Part shown: positions 24,963 through 35,929 of the stretch, piece by piece
Layout of the letters: each line of letters begins with the position of its first letter
How positions within the stretch are numbered: the stretch's first letter is position 1
DNA from: Protea cynaroides
Taxonomy: Eukaryota > Streptophyta > Magnoliopsida > Proteales > Proteaceae
DNA length: 64,000 bases
Direction: 5' to 3'
Assembly: GCA_028583415.1 (NCBI GenBank)
Contig: CM053269.1
Coordinates: forward strand, 74,455,630 to 74,519,629
The notes under the pieces: model-generated
The model's input: only the letters and a program-made list of their open reading frames with translations
Told to the model about the DNA's origin: nothing
Databases searched by the model: none
Made by a program: the position numbers and the translations under genes

Positions 24963-25263
24963 ATTTGGTGCATTAGGAGAGAAACGCAACCTTTCAGCTT
25001 CTTCCCTCAAAACCTTAGCGGATTTTGCAGTATCCATCAGATGAGAAACCTTCGACGAGTTCTAATACAAGGAAAACAAAACTTTCACTCTCTCAATGAT
25101 ACGATTGTTTGGAGTCACTCCTTTCAAATTAGAATCGAACTGGTGCTTGGGAGCCAATGGACACGCTATAACAGAAGGACAACCATGATCCTTCCTATGA
25201 GTTTTACAATCATCGAACAGACTAACACAGTGTCCATGATCATGCCCAATCCTTCCATGGTAA
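24963..25263 (-). pseudogene. LINE ORF1, zinc-knuckle segment
   Basis: This is LINE sequence trapped between the Copia element and the solo LTR. On the - strand it reads a degenerate zinc knuckle ending 'YHGRIGHDHGHC', in which the second cysteine of CxxC is replaced by His. It follows directly on the ORF1 text that ends at 27501 ('VKYERLH', then one-base frameshift). The L1 ORF1 protein is an RNA-binding chaperone; a CCHC knuckle at this position is the family norm. Confidence 0.7.
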
Positions 25264-27500
25264 TGATGAATTTGATATGACATTGAGAGGGGGGTGAATC
25301 AGTGTCTGAAAATTCTCCCTAATTATTTCACTATTGCCCAGAGCTGATAGAGATATATTTTTTTACACACACAAGCAAATCTACCTCGCTACCACTCAGT
25401 GGCCAGGTCTACCAGATTCGCACACCCACCCTGCAAGTCATTCCATGCACTCCAAAATATACCAGAAAGATAAAACAATCAACACAAGGATATTACGTGG
25501 TTCACCAACACAGTGTGTAATGACTAGTCCACGGAATAATGCCCAATGGGCTCCGTATTTACTCAACACTCAATTTTTAGTCTCTAACAAGACAAGAATA
25601 TTAACCCTAGGTTTTCCCAGCATAAAACTAAGAGGGCGTAACAACACCAAGATTCAGGCTTAATAGTCAGTGTTTAGCACTCACTGCACACACCACGCTT
25701 AACCTACACCCACGGGAAGCAAATAACAATTTTTTTAGGCTTATAATAATGCCCTACAATTTTCCCCCATACTAGATAGGTATTCAATTTTTTCTTTCAC
25801 CTATACTAGCATACAATGCATAGAAAATAATAAAAAGATAGGGAATGAGAAAATCTCACAATCAATTGTTTTCGAACGACAGACAATCTCTTTGAAGCTT
25901 CACACTGCCCTCAGGTACTCTTCAACAACCTTCAATGTTGATAGAGATCGTTTCACAGAGCACACCTTGCTCACAGGCTTCCAATCTCTTCCACATAACT
26001 CATAATCACCATGAATGGAAAAATAAAAGCTCTACTGACCTCTTAAAGGGATTTAGCACTCCATTGAAGCACAAAGAAGAGGTAATTGGTGATTAATCAC
26101 TCCCATAGAGCACGAAACCCTAGAAAATCTTCTATCTGCCTTCAAAATGCTCTTTTCAATTTTTCTCTATGTTTTTACGACTCCCAACACTGCCCAATGT
26201 ATTAAGCATCCGAAAATATGAAAACTGCAACTTGAACCATCCGATTTGGAGCTCGGATGACAAAGTTATGACGGTTTGAAGTTTAACCAACCAAATTAAG
26301 AGAAATGAAATCTTTCAGAGCATTTCCATGCGCCCGCACTACACGGAATCGCCGCCCGCGCCTGCGCGTTGTCAAGTTCTGATTGGCCGAAGAAGGATCT
26401 TCAAAATCAACCATTGGATCTGCAGGTTTAAGCGGGAACAGCCAGAGGCCGTCGAATCTGGATAAATCGCGTCTCGAAAAATGAGAGAAGATTTCCGCCA
26501 CTGGAACTGAATCTATCTGTCGCTACACCGTATGCGTGCACCATCAAATCATTATCCGTTCTTCATGTGACGCGGCGCAGACTTATTAAATTGCTTCCAA
26601 CTAACCAGAAGTTGCGTGATGGAATCTCAACGCAACAAGCGCAATACACTGGAGCCCGTGTTTATCTGATCCATCAGATGCGGATCTCGGCTCCGAGGTT
26701 TGATCTGGACCATCGATTTTGGATCTACTCCTTTGTTACTTGCCAAAAATGCCCCTGTATATACTTTTAATGGCCTCTGGAACCTTTTTTTTATCAAACA
26801 AAACCCTGTAGAGAGTTATCTTCCAGAGAAGAAATCTCTCTAAATTTTGTCCACTCTCTCTCTCTAGAACTTTTCACAAACAAGTGGCGGGCATGCTGGG
26901 GAGTGCGGCTAAGGACCATGCGACCATGGGCTTGTAGTTGTGTGGCATGCCATGGTGCCATGGTGCCATGGTGATGCTATAGCCTTGCGGCTGGCCATGT
27001 GGCTGCCTGGCCATGTGGGGCTGCCACTGTGGTGCCGTGGCCCTCAGCCAGGCTGGCTGTCATGGTGGCATGCCACCTTGGCACAGTGGGTCCCACCCAC
27101 ATTTTTCTCTCTCCTCATTCTCTCTCTACATCTTCTCTCTTCTTTCCCTCTCTACAGTCTCTCTCCATTTTTCATGCTGCAAAAGATGCCCAACACTGGG
27201 AACACTGCCTTTGCACTAAAATCACTATCATGCAATCAGAAACTCTGCTACATCACTAGCGAGACCCACAGACACTCTCTCTCATCAAACTCAGTGTAAA
27301 ATCTCATTCAACTCAATGCAAGTCATCTAAAACACATGTAGAACACTGTAGAACACACATGTGAAGTTGCTCCATCAAACTCAGTGTACTGACACTCTCT
27401 CTCCTACACTGATACTCTCTCTCCTCATTTCTCTAATTGAATACTCATCAACACTGTCACATCAGTCAAGTTGCCAACAATGACAACATAGAGTCCAACA
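25264..27500 (-). mobile_element. Solo LTR of the same Copia family (2237 bp)
   Basis: It begins TGATGAATTTGATATGAC and ends GAGTCCAACA, aligning with the full element's LTRs ('tgatggaccttgaatgac...gccaaca'). The perfect duplication GGTAA flanks it (25259-25263 and 27501-27505). No internal domains are present. Removing it joins LINE ORF1 across the site. It is clearly more diverged from the two LTRs at 15433 and 23041 than those are from each other, so it is an older family member that lost its interior by LTR-LTR recombination. Orientation follows the full element. Confidence 0.93.
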
Positions 27501-28263
27501 GGTAATAACAGAATAGTGTAACCGTTCATATTTCACAACTACTTTCTGATTAGGATTGAGCCTTCTCTTGATGTTAAAACCACTCCGCAGTGGTGGTTGC
27601 AAATTTAAGGATATCCTTGCTCGCATAATGCATGAAGGTTTACCCCCAACTAAACCATCAACCACTGTAATAACAGATGCGGTACCCACTTTGGAAACAA
27701 ATCGATGAACTAATTAAGTTCTCAGATAACAACTCGATTGGAACCCCCTATAGCTGAATCCAAATATCAAACTGCTCAAAACTCCATTGATGGTTTTCAT
27801 TCCATCTCTCCAGGATAACCAAATTCCCACCTACTGACCATGGCTAGTCTCAGACCACACTCTGGAGATCAAGTTCACACTGGAATTTAAAGAAAAACGT
27901 ATCAGTATCCAAAAAGGAAACTTGGACACCATGCCGGGTATTCCATGCAATAGGAAGACCCTCAGTACCAGCCGATCACCGATAAGGTTGGCTTGTGATA
28001 ACTTTTCCAATAAGAGTAAGCTCAGGATGAAAATGCGTTGAGACGATAGCCTCATCTTCAATAACCACAGAATCATCGTCTTCAACCTCCAAACTCCCAG
28101 CTTGGAACTGAACTTCTGTTGGTACATCCTCAGAACTTGGGTCTAACTCTTTTGACATACTGGTTGTGGATACTGGAACTGTAACAATAGTTTTGTCCAT
28201 GCCGGAAGTAAAGCAGCCACTTCCAACACAAACTGGAAAACACAGAAGGGAAACCAGAAGCAA
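27501..28263 (-). pseudogene. LINE ORF1, N-terminal DUF4283-type region
   Basis: The - strand contains the typical plant L1 ORF1 order: 'HPELTLIGKVI' and 'ANLIGDRLVLRVFLL' (with a frame change), 'FKFQCELD'-like sequence, and then 'KVGTASVITVVDGLVGGKP' followed by 'ARISLNLQPPLRSGF' and 'VVVKYERL'. A possible start is the ATG at 28158 ('MSKELDPSSEDVP'). The frame changes at least twice. This is the 5' coding part of the LINE whose ORF2 ends at 9882; the whole element would be about 6 kb without insertions. Confidence 0.75.
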
Positions 28264-28464
28264 TCACGCCGAGTGCGAAAAGCAACATGCCGAAAGCGGA
28301 CCATGTGAGAGGAAACTAATAAGAGTTAGCTCAATAGACATGGATCATGTACATACGTATCCAATGGCAAAGCTTTTAGGGAACTTGATTAGCATTTTAA
28401 TTAAACAAAAGATATTAAAATGGATAGTTATCCATATAACAATGAAACGTGATATTTTTTAAAA

Positions 28465-29980
28465 GGAAAAATTACACAGACACCCCCTCTACTGTTGTGA
28501 AATTACACAGAACTATCTTGTCTTTACAAAAGTTACACAGAATACCCCTCTAACAATGCTATCATACACTCTCACCCACGCCGTTACTTTCAACTTAACG
28601 GCAGAGGGTCAATTTTTTTAAGACAAAAATACCCTTACTAAGTGTAAAATAACCTAAAAGCGTTTATTGTTCAACAAAACCCTAGTCCCTTTTTCTTCTT
28701 CTTCACTGTCGTTTTCTTCTCTACTTACCAATTTCTTGTCAAGGCTTAACTTCTCCACCAGTTGGCTTCTCAGCAATTTTTTCCCAAGGGTTTTCTTCTC
28801 CACTGGTTTTCTTCTCCATGGATTTTCACCGCAAGAAAACCCATAAATTAATAAAGATGAAAGCTTGCAAAGAACTAAAGATTTCAATTGCTTTAAGCCC
28901 CGAGATTCAGAGTCTGTACTTGGAGGTGAATCAAACCCACTTGGCAAATGTAGAAAAACTACCGGCGAAACAAGGAAACGGGGCAAAGGTGACAAGAGAA
29001 AAGGAAACTCACTGAGTGGAAGAACAGGGGCGCATAGAAGAGGCGCCAAAAATTTGAAAGGCGGGCTTCTACTTTGTCTCGTCACAGCATTCTCACTACA
29101 ACAAAATCGCACAGAGGGAATTCAGAAGACAAAATCGAATTCCATTAAATTATTCAAAAGAAATCTAAAATAAAGAGCGGAGCAAACTAACACGATTAAA
29201 AAAAAAAAAAGGCTTACCCACTGGAGGGGTAGGACACTGGCGATTAGAAATCTGGAAAAAAACAGAAAAAAGGGCCCACTTTTCTGAATTGTAAGAGTCG
29301 CTAGTTCTTTATTCCTGAAACCGTGGTTTCCTTTTCATCTTCTTCTCCTTTTCATCTTCTTCTGTAGAAATCAGGAGAAAAGTAAAAGTATCATAATCAG
29401 TTTGGTAATAATTCTTGTGAATGACTGTCGTTTTCTTGATCTCTCCCTCTTATTTTTGGGTGAACTACAAATTAACGGTACTGATGGGTCAAGAAAGAGT
29501 TCAGAATCTAGAGAGAGACAGAGATAAAGAGAGAGAAGAAGAACATGCACGAAAAACATTTGGGAAGATAAAGAGAGAGGGAAAGAAGATGTCGGCGACT
29601 ATTGTAAACTAAGTACGAAGATACATCGACGGCACCCTCTCAGTGCTGCGTATGTGGATAGTTTGCTCAAAGAGCTGCTGCATAACCTTCATTTGGCTCT
29701 GCCATGGAGCCAGTGTCCTATCCCTCCAGTGGGTAAGCTTTTTTTTTTTTTTTTAATCGTGTTCTCCGCTCTTTATTTCAGATCCCTTTTAGGTCATTTT
29801 ACACTTAGTAAGGGTATTTTTGTCTTAAAAAAAATTGACCCTCTACCGTTAAGTTGAAAGTAACGACGTGGGTGAGAGTATATGATTGCACTGTTAGAGG
29901 GGTATTCTATGTAGTTTTTATAAAAACAAGATAATTCTATGTAATTTCACAACAGTAGAGGGTGTCTGTGTAATTTTTCC
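28465..29980. mobile_element. Mutator-like element with about 190-bp terminal inverted repeats
   Basis: The left arm, 28465 to about 28660, starts GGAAAAATTACACAGACACC. The right arm, about 29790-29980, is its inverted copy and ends with the complement. The flanks are TTTTTAAAA (28456-28464) and TTTCTAAAA (29981-29989), 8 of 9 matching, which fits the 9-bp duplication of MULEs. No transposase is seen. The interior holds a 152-codon - strand frame (28654-29112) rich in repeated KK/EE segments and unrecognised, and a second inverted pair (29168-29245 with 29697-29787). It could be a Pack-MULE carrying captured sequence. Confidence 0.8.
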
Positions 29981-30154
29981 TTTCTAAAATGACCAAACAG
30001 TTCCAGACCATTCATTTTTACAGTGTTTCTAACTTAAACCATACAAAATTGAAAGAATGAATTTTTATTAATGTTTAGAAAGACTGATACACTTGCATGG
30101 ACATATATATGATGAATATTGATACAAATGGAAGTTTTTAGTTGATTAGAACCT

Positions 30155-30230
30155 GAAATTGGATGAGGCTAATGAAGATCATGTTCTCTCCAAGTAACAG
30201 TTAGAATAGACATCGTCTACCAATGTGCGA

Positions 30231-30282
<52 letters not shown>

Positions 30283-30306
30283 TGGATGAGGCTAATGAAG
30301 ATCATG

Positions 30307-30357
<51 letters not shown>
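30155..30357. repeat. Duplicated 31-bp unit with two long (AT)n runs
   Basis: The 31-bp block at 30155-30185 ('gaaattggatgaggctaatg...') recurs exactly at 30278-30308. AT runs follow at 30232-30277 and about 30307-30357. Poly-T tracts at 30380-30400 and 30498-30517 follow. Confidence 0.9.
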
Positions 30358-30359
<2 letters not shown>

Positions 30360-30820
30360 ACAATCCCTTGTGACCTTGGTTTTTTTTTTTTTTTTTTTTT
30401 GGATTCGAAGAAATCCTTGAAATTTGAAAAGAAAGTTGACTCAACCACATTTTTTTTTCCTTTCTTGGTAAGTTCAACCACTTCTGTTGGTGTTCGTTTT
30501 TTTTTTTTTTTTTTTTCCCTTCTTTTCTTAACACTCCCACAATGAGTCATGACTCCATTTCCATGGGGTCTGGGGGCCGACTCACCAAACTGGTTGGTTC
30601 ATGACTACCAAGTTTGTAACAACTGGACCTTAATACTTATCTAGGACTATCCAACACCTAATAGTAGGGAGTCAAAGTTTATCATCCTATGCATGAAAAC
30701 AGCTCTCTCAACTCTCAGCCACAAGGTTAAAAAACCGTTAAAGACTCCTTATACCATAAAAGGAAAGTGAATTGAATTAACTTCATAGTCGATCACCTCA
30801 GTTGAATTGTGGAAGAGAAA

Positions 30821-33797
30821 ATGAGGACTGCAGGAAGCTTTCTTTCCCTTCTTCTCTATGTGTCCCTCCTTTCTAGCTGTCTTGTGTCTAGCAGTTATGC
30901 CCGGCAAGGTGATGCACTTCGAGTTTTCATGAAGATCAAGGCCACTGGGGACGTGGACACATCCAACATCCTCAATACGATCTTACCTGACTTCAACCCT
31001 GAACTCATACCTCAACAAGGACGCAAAGAGAGAGACAAAATATCCAATTTACCTGGGCAACCCTGTGTGAATATCGGCCAATATGGTGGGTATATCACAG
31101 TCAATAAGACCGCAGGAAGAGCTCTTTACTATTACTTTGTAGAAGCCGACAGCAACAAAGATACAATGCCTGTTATCCTCTGGTTCAATGGAGGTACATT
31201 ACTTGAAATAAGAAAGCACTGGTGTTAACTTTGGTCCTGGTTGTTAATTTTTTTAATTGCCCATCCACAGGTCCTGGTTGTTCTTCTCTTGGATTCGGAG
31301 CATTTGAGGAACTTGGTCCACTTCTCGTCCAAAAAGATAAACTCATCGAGAATCCCTATTCATGGCATAAATGTGAGTTTACTATTTTGACTTCAAATTT
31401 ATCTTCTTTGAATAAACAAAACAATTAAGGGGGTATATCAGATTGTCTTGTGTTAGACTATTGTATAAATAGGGTTTCAATCAAACTTATCTCAATCCAT
31501 ATAAAATACCTAGCACACAATGGAGATGTGATAAAACAATGAATCATAAAGACATAACTTTTAAAGAGATCTATTTTCCTACGTTTCAAGCTTTGATCAT
31601 AATCCTTCGATTACAGTCTTTTACAACCTACAGAGGATATTCCAAGATCTCTTGCTAATGGATGCAGAGAGACTTTCATTAACTGTGGTTGTGGGGATTA
31701 TTTATAAAATACTGTCATAAGCATAATACTTCTTCCACAAATTAAGGTTGCCAAACCTATCTCATACCTTGTGAAGAGTCCGACCGAACCGGTCTCACTA
31801 TGTTAACTGGACTCCCACTAAATAACTGATTATATAATTAATTAAGTCCATATAATTCCAACAACTTGCCCTCCTAATCATCTCTCTTTTTTTTTCTTTT
31901 TTCTTTTTTTTGGATGATCCAGTGGGGAATATCTTGTTCTTGGAGTCACCAGCAGGGGTTGGGTACTCATACTCTAACACTACATCGGATTATACATCCA
32001 CTGGAGATAGGAGAACAGCACAAGAAGCTTATACATTCTTGATAAATTGGTTAGAGAGGTTTCCTGAATACAAGAACAAAGAGTTTTATTTAGCTGGGGA
32101 AAGCTATGCTGGTCATTATGTGCCTGAGCTTGCTTATACCATCCTCCAACAAAATAAGAAGGGGGCTACATCCATCAATCTCAAGGGCATCTTTGTATGT
32201 TTTCTCTCTTTCTACATCTGTTATGTCTATGTTATACTACTGTTACTACAATATGATCAGGTGATGACTTTAATAATTTGTTGGTGGCCGCAGATCGGAA
32301 ACCCTAGTCTCCATGACATAGATGATCGTGGCATTGAGAGCATGGATGACAGTCTTGGACACTTTGAATATCTATGGAGGCACAATCTCATCTCAGATGA
32401 AGACTGGAATACAGTCCAGACAAGCTGTGATTTCACTGTGCCGGGCCAGAATAGGAGTGATGCGTGTCAAGTTGCTACAATTTTGAATTACTTGAGAACC
32501 GATGAGAACATAGATTCCTATAACATTTATGGTCCTAAGTGCTATCAAGACAATACTACCGTGACCTCGGTAAGCAATAATGACTTCTCAAAGTTGAACT
32601 GTAAGATTTTATTCAAACTCTCTTTGGTTTTGATATGTATTATAGAATTAATTATATAATATATTATAATATATGTAGTTGTTTGGTATGATTTATAATA
32701 ATTTTTTATATTTAAAATAAATTAATATAATTTAAAATCTATAAATAAGTTAGAAGGTGTTGTTCTTCTTGAAATCATTGCTGAGTGCAACCGAGTTAGC
32801 TTACTTCTTTTTGCCCAAGTAATTGTGAATTGTGAGTTGATATCTTCGTTTTTACCATCAGGGTCCGCTTAGAACCGGTAATCCTTGTGCTCACAACGAC
32901 GTTATTGCATATTTGAATCGCCCAGAAGTTGTGGAGGCTTTACATGCCAAAATTACCAGATTTGATGAAGGTTACCCAAGCCATGATGGTACAATAGTCG
33001 GTAAATTTGACAAATGGGAAGACTGCAGGTACATAATATTTTTACTGTTTTCGTCATATTTGGTGGGCTTCAATTGAAATTGCTGAACTAATGAACTGAT
33101 GAGGATGGTACGAACTAAAACATTGCAGGCAAGTGCTCCTTGAGACATGGCAGGACAGTCCCAATAGCATCTTACCAATCCTAAAGTACTTGATAGAGCA
33201 TCAAACACGAGTTCTGGTTTTCAAGTAAGAAGATCCTGGCCTCTACTTATGATGTACTTTTAGCGCTAAAAATTCTTAAGATTCATTACAAGATATCTGA
33301 CCATGCATGGCTACGGCGATTTTTCTTTGTGACAAAACTCAGTGGCGATTTAGATGCTGTTGTTCCATATACTGGCACTAGATTATCAATCAAGAGGCTT
33401 GAACTTGTGGAGCACAAGAAATGGCATCTTTGGGGCAACCAAGAGGTATTTTTTTTCTTCGTTTTAAGTGATTTTATTATTGAGACATTTTAATTAGTCG
33501 TTTCACATGTTTACTGGAAAAAAAAAAAAAAATTCGTGAAACAATGATAATTCTTGACGGTTACATAATGGAAAATCATTTTCAAAAATTTTGTGAGAAG
33601 TTCTTATTACACTTGTATTTTAAAACTTTTAAGGAATAAGACAATAGGTGATATTATTAAGATAACCAATTAAGGGTCTAAGTTAAATGTCATTTATCTG
33701 TAATTCCTTTTAATGTACACTCATTAGGTCATCACGAAATCATAATACATAGAAGTAGTTTTATATTCAAGGAAAAAGGGTCAAGGAGACCATTGGA

Positions 33798-33835
<38 letters not shown>

Positions 33836-34308
33836 TTGGGGTAGATCTCACCTCACTGTTCAGTAAAGTTTTTCCCAATTTTTTTTCTTTTCTTCTCTAT
33901 CCGTTTCTATCAAACAAACATGGGTTGAATGAAATACCATAATAAATCTTCAGTCTGAACCATCGGTTCACAATCCGTCTTCTGGTCTAACGGTCCATGC
34001 AAACAGTACAAAAGCACTTGACAAGTGGCAAATATGGCAACAGTACGATGTTGTTGATTATTGAATTATTTTTTTCCTTCTTACTCACATGGTGATGATG
34101 ATTACAGATTAGTGGGTCCGTGGTGGTGTATGAAGGCAACTTGACACGAGCTACAGTGAGAGGAGCAGGTCATGAGGTTCCATTGGACCAACCCCGAAGA
34201 GCATTTGAACTCCTCCAATCATTCATTGAAGGAAATCGTCTTCCAATTGCCAAAACCAAGGAGGACCTGTCAGATCTTGGGATTAACCAAAATGATGAGG
34301 ATGATTAA
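30821..34308 (+). CDS. Serine carboxypeptidase-like protein (S10 family), eight exons
   Basis: Exons: 30821-31193, 31271-31372, 31923-32194, 32294-32569, 32862-33028, 33129-33224, 33343-33445, 34108-34308. All junctions are GT-AG and the phases agree, giving 529 residues, within the usual SCPL range. An N-terminal signal peptide ('MRTAGSFLSLLLYVSLL', then Ser/Cys-rich) predicts secretion or vacuolar delivery. Family blocks appear in order: 'LWFNGGPGCSSLG' (oxyanion region), 'FLESPAGVGYSYS', the nucleophile Ser in 'GESYAGHYVPELA', 'GIFIGNPSLHD', the triad Asp in 'NGDLDAVVPYTGTRLSI', and the triad His in 'RGAGHEVPLDQP'. The C-terminus is acidic. I infer an active carboxypeptidase or acyltransferase-type hydrolase; which one cannot be told from sequence. 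An in-frame GTG at 30809 is not the start. Confidence 0.93.
33801..33834 (+). repeat. (GA)n microsatellite in carboxypeptidase intron 7
   Basis: About 17 GA units lie inside the last and longest intron (33446-34107). Confidence 0.9.
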
Positions 34309-34549
34309 TTAACGAATGTGGACAATAGAAGGGAATAATATGAATAATCAAAACATGTTTACTCAAGTGTAATCTGACGCTCTCTTCTGGATTTCCTTCT
34401 GTACTTTTATATCGAAGGAGGGTAGGACCTATTTAGGTTAGTCAATATATGTAGCCATCTAGCATATCAGAACTATTGGCTTTAGATTACACAACTCTTG
34501 TTGAGGAGATTAATGTATGTATTATTTAGCTTCTTATTGCAAAACAAAA

Positions 34550-34555
34550 AATAAA
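34550..34555 (+). terminator. Possible polyadenylation signal of the carboxypeptidase gene
   Basis: An AATAAA hexamer lies about 240 bases after the stop codon in AT-rich sequence. Plant poly(A) signals are loose, so this is only a candidate. Confidence 0.35.
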
Positions 34556-34559
34556 GATG

Positions 34560-35640
34560 AGTCAATTTGGATTTAAGCACAATATTAGTGTCATTAAATC
34601 TTTTTGTATATTAAATTATACACCTCCTACCATCATTGTTGATTTTTTCAGTTTAAAAATTCAAACTAGTAATGGAAGGATTCTCACATATATAACACAC
34701 TTAAGATTTTAATTTCTAAACAATGTGGGATTATTTCTAACATCTCAAATGTGAAACAATCCTCAACACATCTTTTCTTGGTATTTAAAAAAAACAATTG
34801 TTGTAATTATAAGATAACACAATATGAAAATGGTTAGAAGCAGAGACTAATCGTAGAGTGCATATGAGAATAAATGTTTTTTGAGATTTAAACGATATAT
34901 TAGAGATGGACATAGTCCCAAAAGGATCTCAATCTTTGCAATACTAGGCACCCAAAACAATTAACACCTTTTTAAAAACTTCTGCTGTCTAGGTATCTTT
35001 GTATTAAACTTTAAAAAAAAAAAAAAAAAAGGGTGTTATACAATGATAAGAATTCATTTTCATTAAACTTTCAATAGATAAACTATTCTCCTGAATAATA
35101 AGCCAAATACAATGAGCCTTGTACAGAAGCAGTTACATTTCACACCTAATTATACCATACAATTCAAACTTCTCATCCCATGTATCAACTAGCAACTGAT
35201 TTGAACAAACCATCTTCTTGCACAAACCCCTCTCCTGTGAACAACCTTTGTTGTGAGGGGTGGCTTATCTTCTGCAGCTCCTCCTCACTTAGTTTTCAAT
35301 CATTTATTTCCATATTTTCCTCTGGCTTGTCCTTGTTAAATTTTTTTTTGTAGTAAGAAGCTAATTCCCTGCTCAAATGCCCACCTCATACAACCCACCA
35401 CCTGAAGAAAATGTCTCAGAATCATGACAGCAGTGCCCAACTCAAATGCACTCACCTACAAATTAGTGTCTGCAAATCAACGAATACATTGCAAAGGTTC
35501 CACCTGAAGAAAACATTGAAAATAGAAAATCCATTACTCCACTAGTAGTAAACAAGAACCTACAGTATTCTCAGATTACATAGACAATGATAATTAGTTT
35601 ATATACTTATTTGTACCCAAAAGAGAGAGAGAGAAAGAGA
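34560..35640. other. Intergenic AT-rich DNA, no gene seen
   Basis: No open frame with a recognisable motif lies in this interval. It includes A/T runs and a short GA run at 35623-35640. Confidence 0.5.
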
Positions 35641-35651
35641 TACTAGTTGCT

Positions 35652-35921
35652 TCACCCAAATCCAGCCTTCTTGCAAGCATTTACGAGAAGCTTCACTTGT
35701 GAAGCCCCATCTGGACAAAATGCAATTACAGCTCCTCCACTTCCAGTAAATTTTGAGGGTGCGCCACCTTTCTCTACTTCCACCATCTCTATATTAATAG
35801 AACCCGAGAGTATCATCTCCAAACATCTGCCTGAATGCCAAAGAGAAGTTTTGTATTGCAGAAGTCTTTTGAGGTCATCAACCAAGAATGCCAATGGATC
35901 TACATGGTAGTAGCTGGGCAC
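35652..35921 (-). pseudogene. Glucuronokinase-like C-terminal fragment (GHMP kinase)
   Basis: The - strand reads 'INIEMVEVEKGGAPSKFTGS', then 'GGAVIAFCPDGASQVKLL' and 'ACKKAGFG' before a stop. The KFTGSGGAV..FCP.G.SQVKLL block is the C-terminal substrate/ATP-binding end of plant glucuronokinase (myo-inositol oxygenation route to UDP-glucuronate). Upstream, around 35835, another frame gives 'QNFSLAFRQMFGD', the segment that normally precedes it, so a frameshift separates them. The rest of the kinase (over 250 residues) is absent. I infer a truncated pseudogene. An exon of a longer, broken gene is the alternative. Confidence 0.6.
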
Positions 35922-35929
35922 TTCATAGA

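Larger units (their letters stand above)
15428..24967 (-). mobile_element. Copia LTR retrotransposon, 9.5 kb, with ATTTG duplication
   Basis: The element proper is 15433-24962, flanked by the perfect duplication ATTTG (15428-15432 and 24963-24967). Reading on the - strand it has a 5' LTR 23041-24962, a primer-binding site 23027-23038, gag, protease, integrase, RT and RNase H in Copia order, a polypurine tract 17435-17446 and a 3' LTR 15433-17434. The LTRs are nearly collinear and similar, so insertion was fairly recent. It sits inside the older LINE, splitting its ORF1. Coding capacity is lost through a 16-bp duplication in gag and several in-frame stops. The long LTRs and coiled-coil gag with two zinc knuckles recall Sirevirus-type Copia, but that lineage call is tentative. 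Confidence 0.95.

Noticed and set aside
28654..29112. 152-codon - strand frame inside the MULE as a transposase
   Set aside because: It has no transposase motif; it is Ser/Leu- then Lys/Glu-rich and partly built from short repeats.
30223..30550. Frames made of alternating Tyr-Ile
   Set aside because: They are translations of (AT)n and poly-T runs.
30809..30820. Upstream start for the carboxypeptidase gene
   Set aside because: The codon at 30809 is GTG; a plant gene should start at the ATG at 30821, which also begins the signal peptide.
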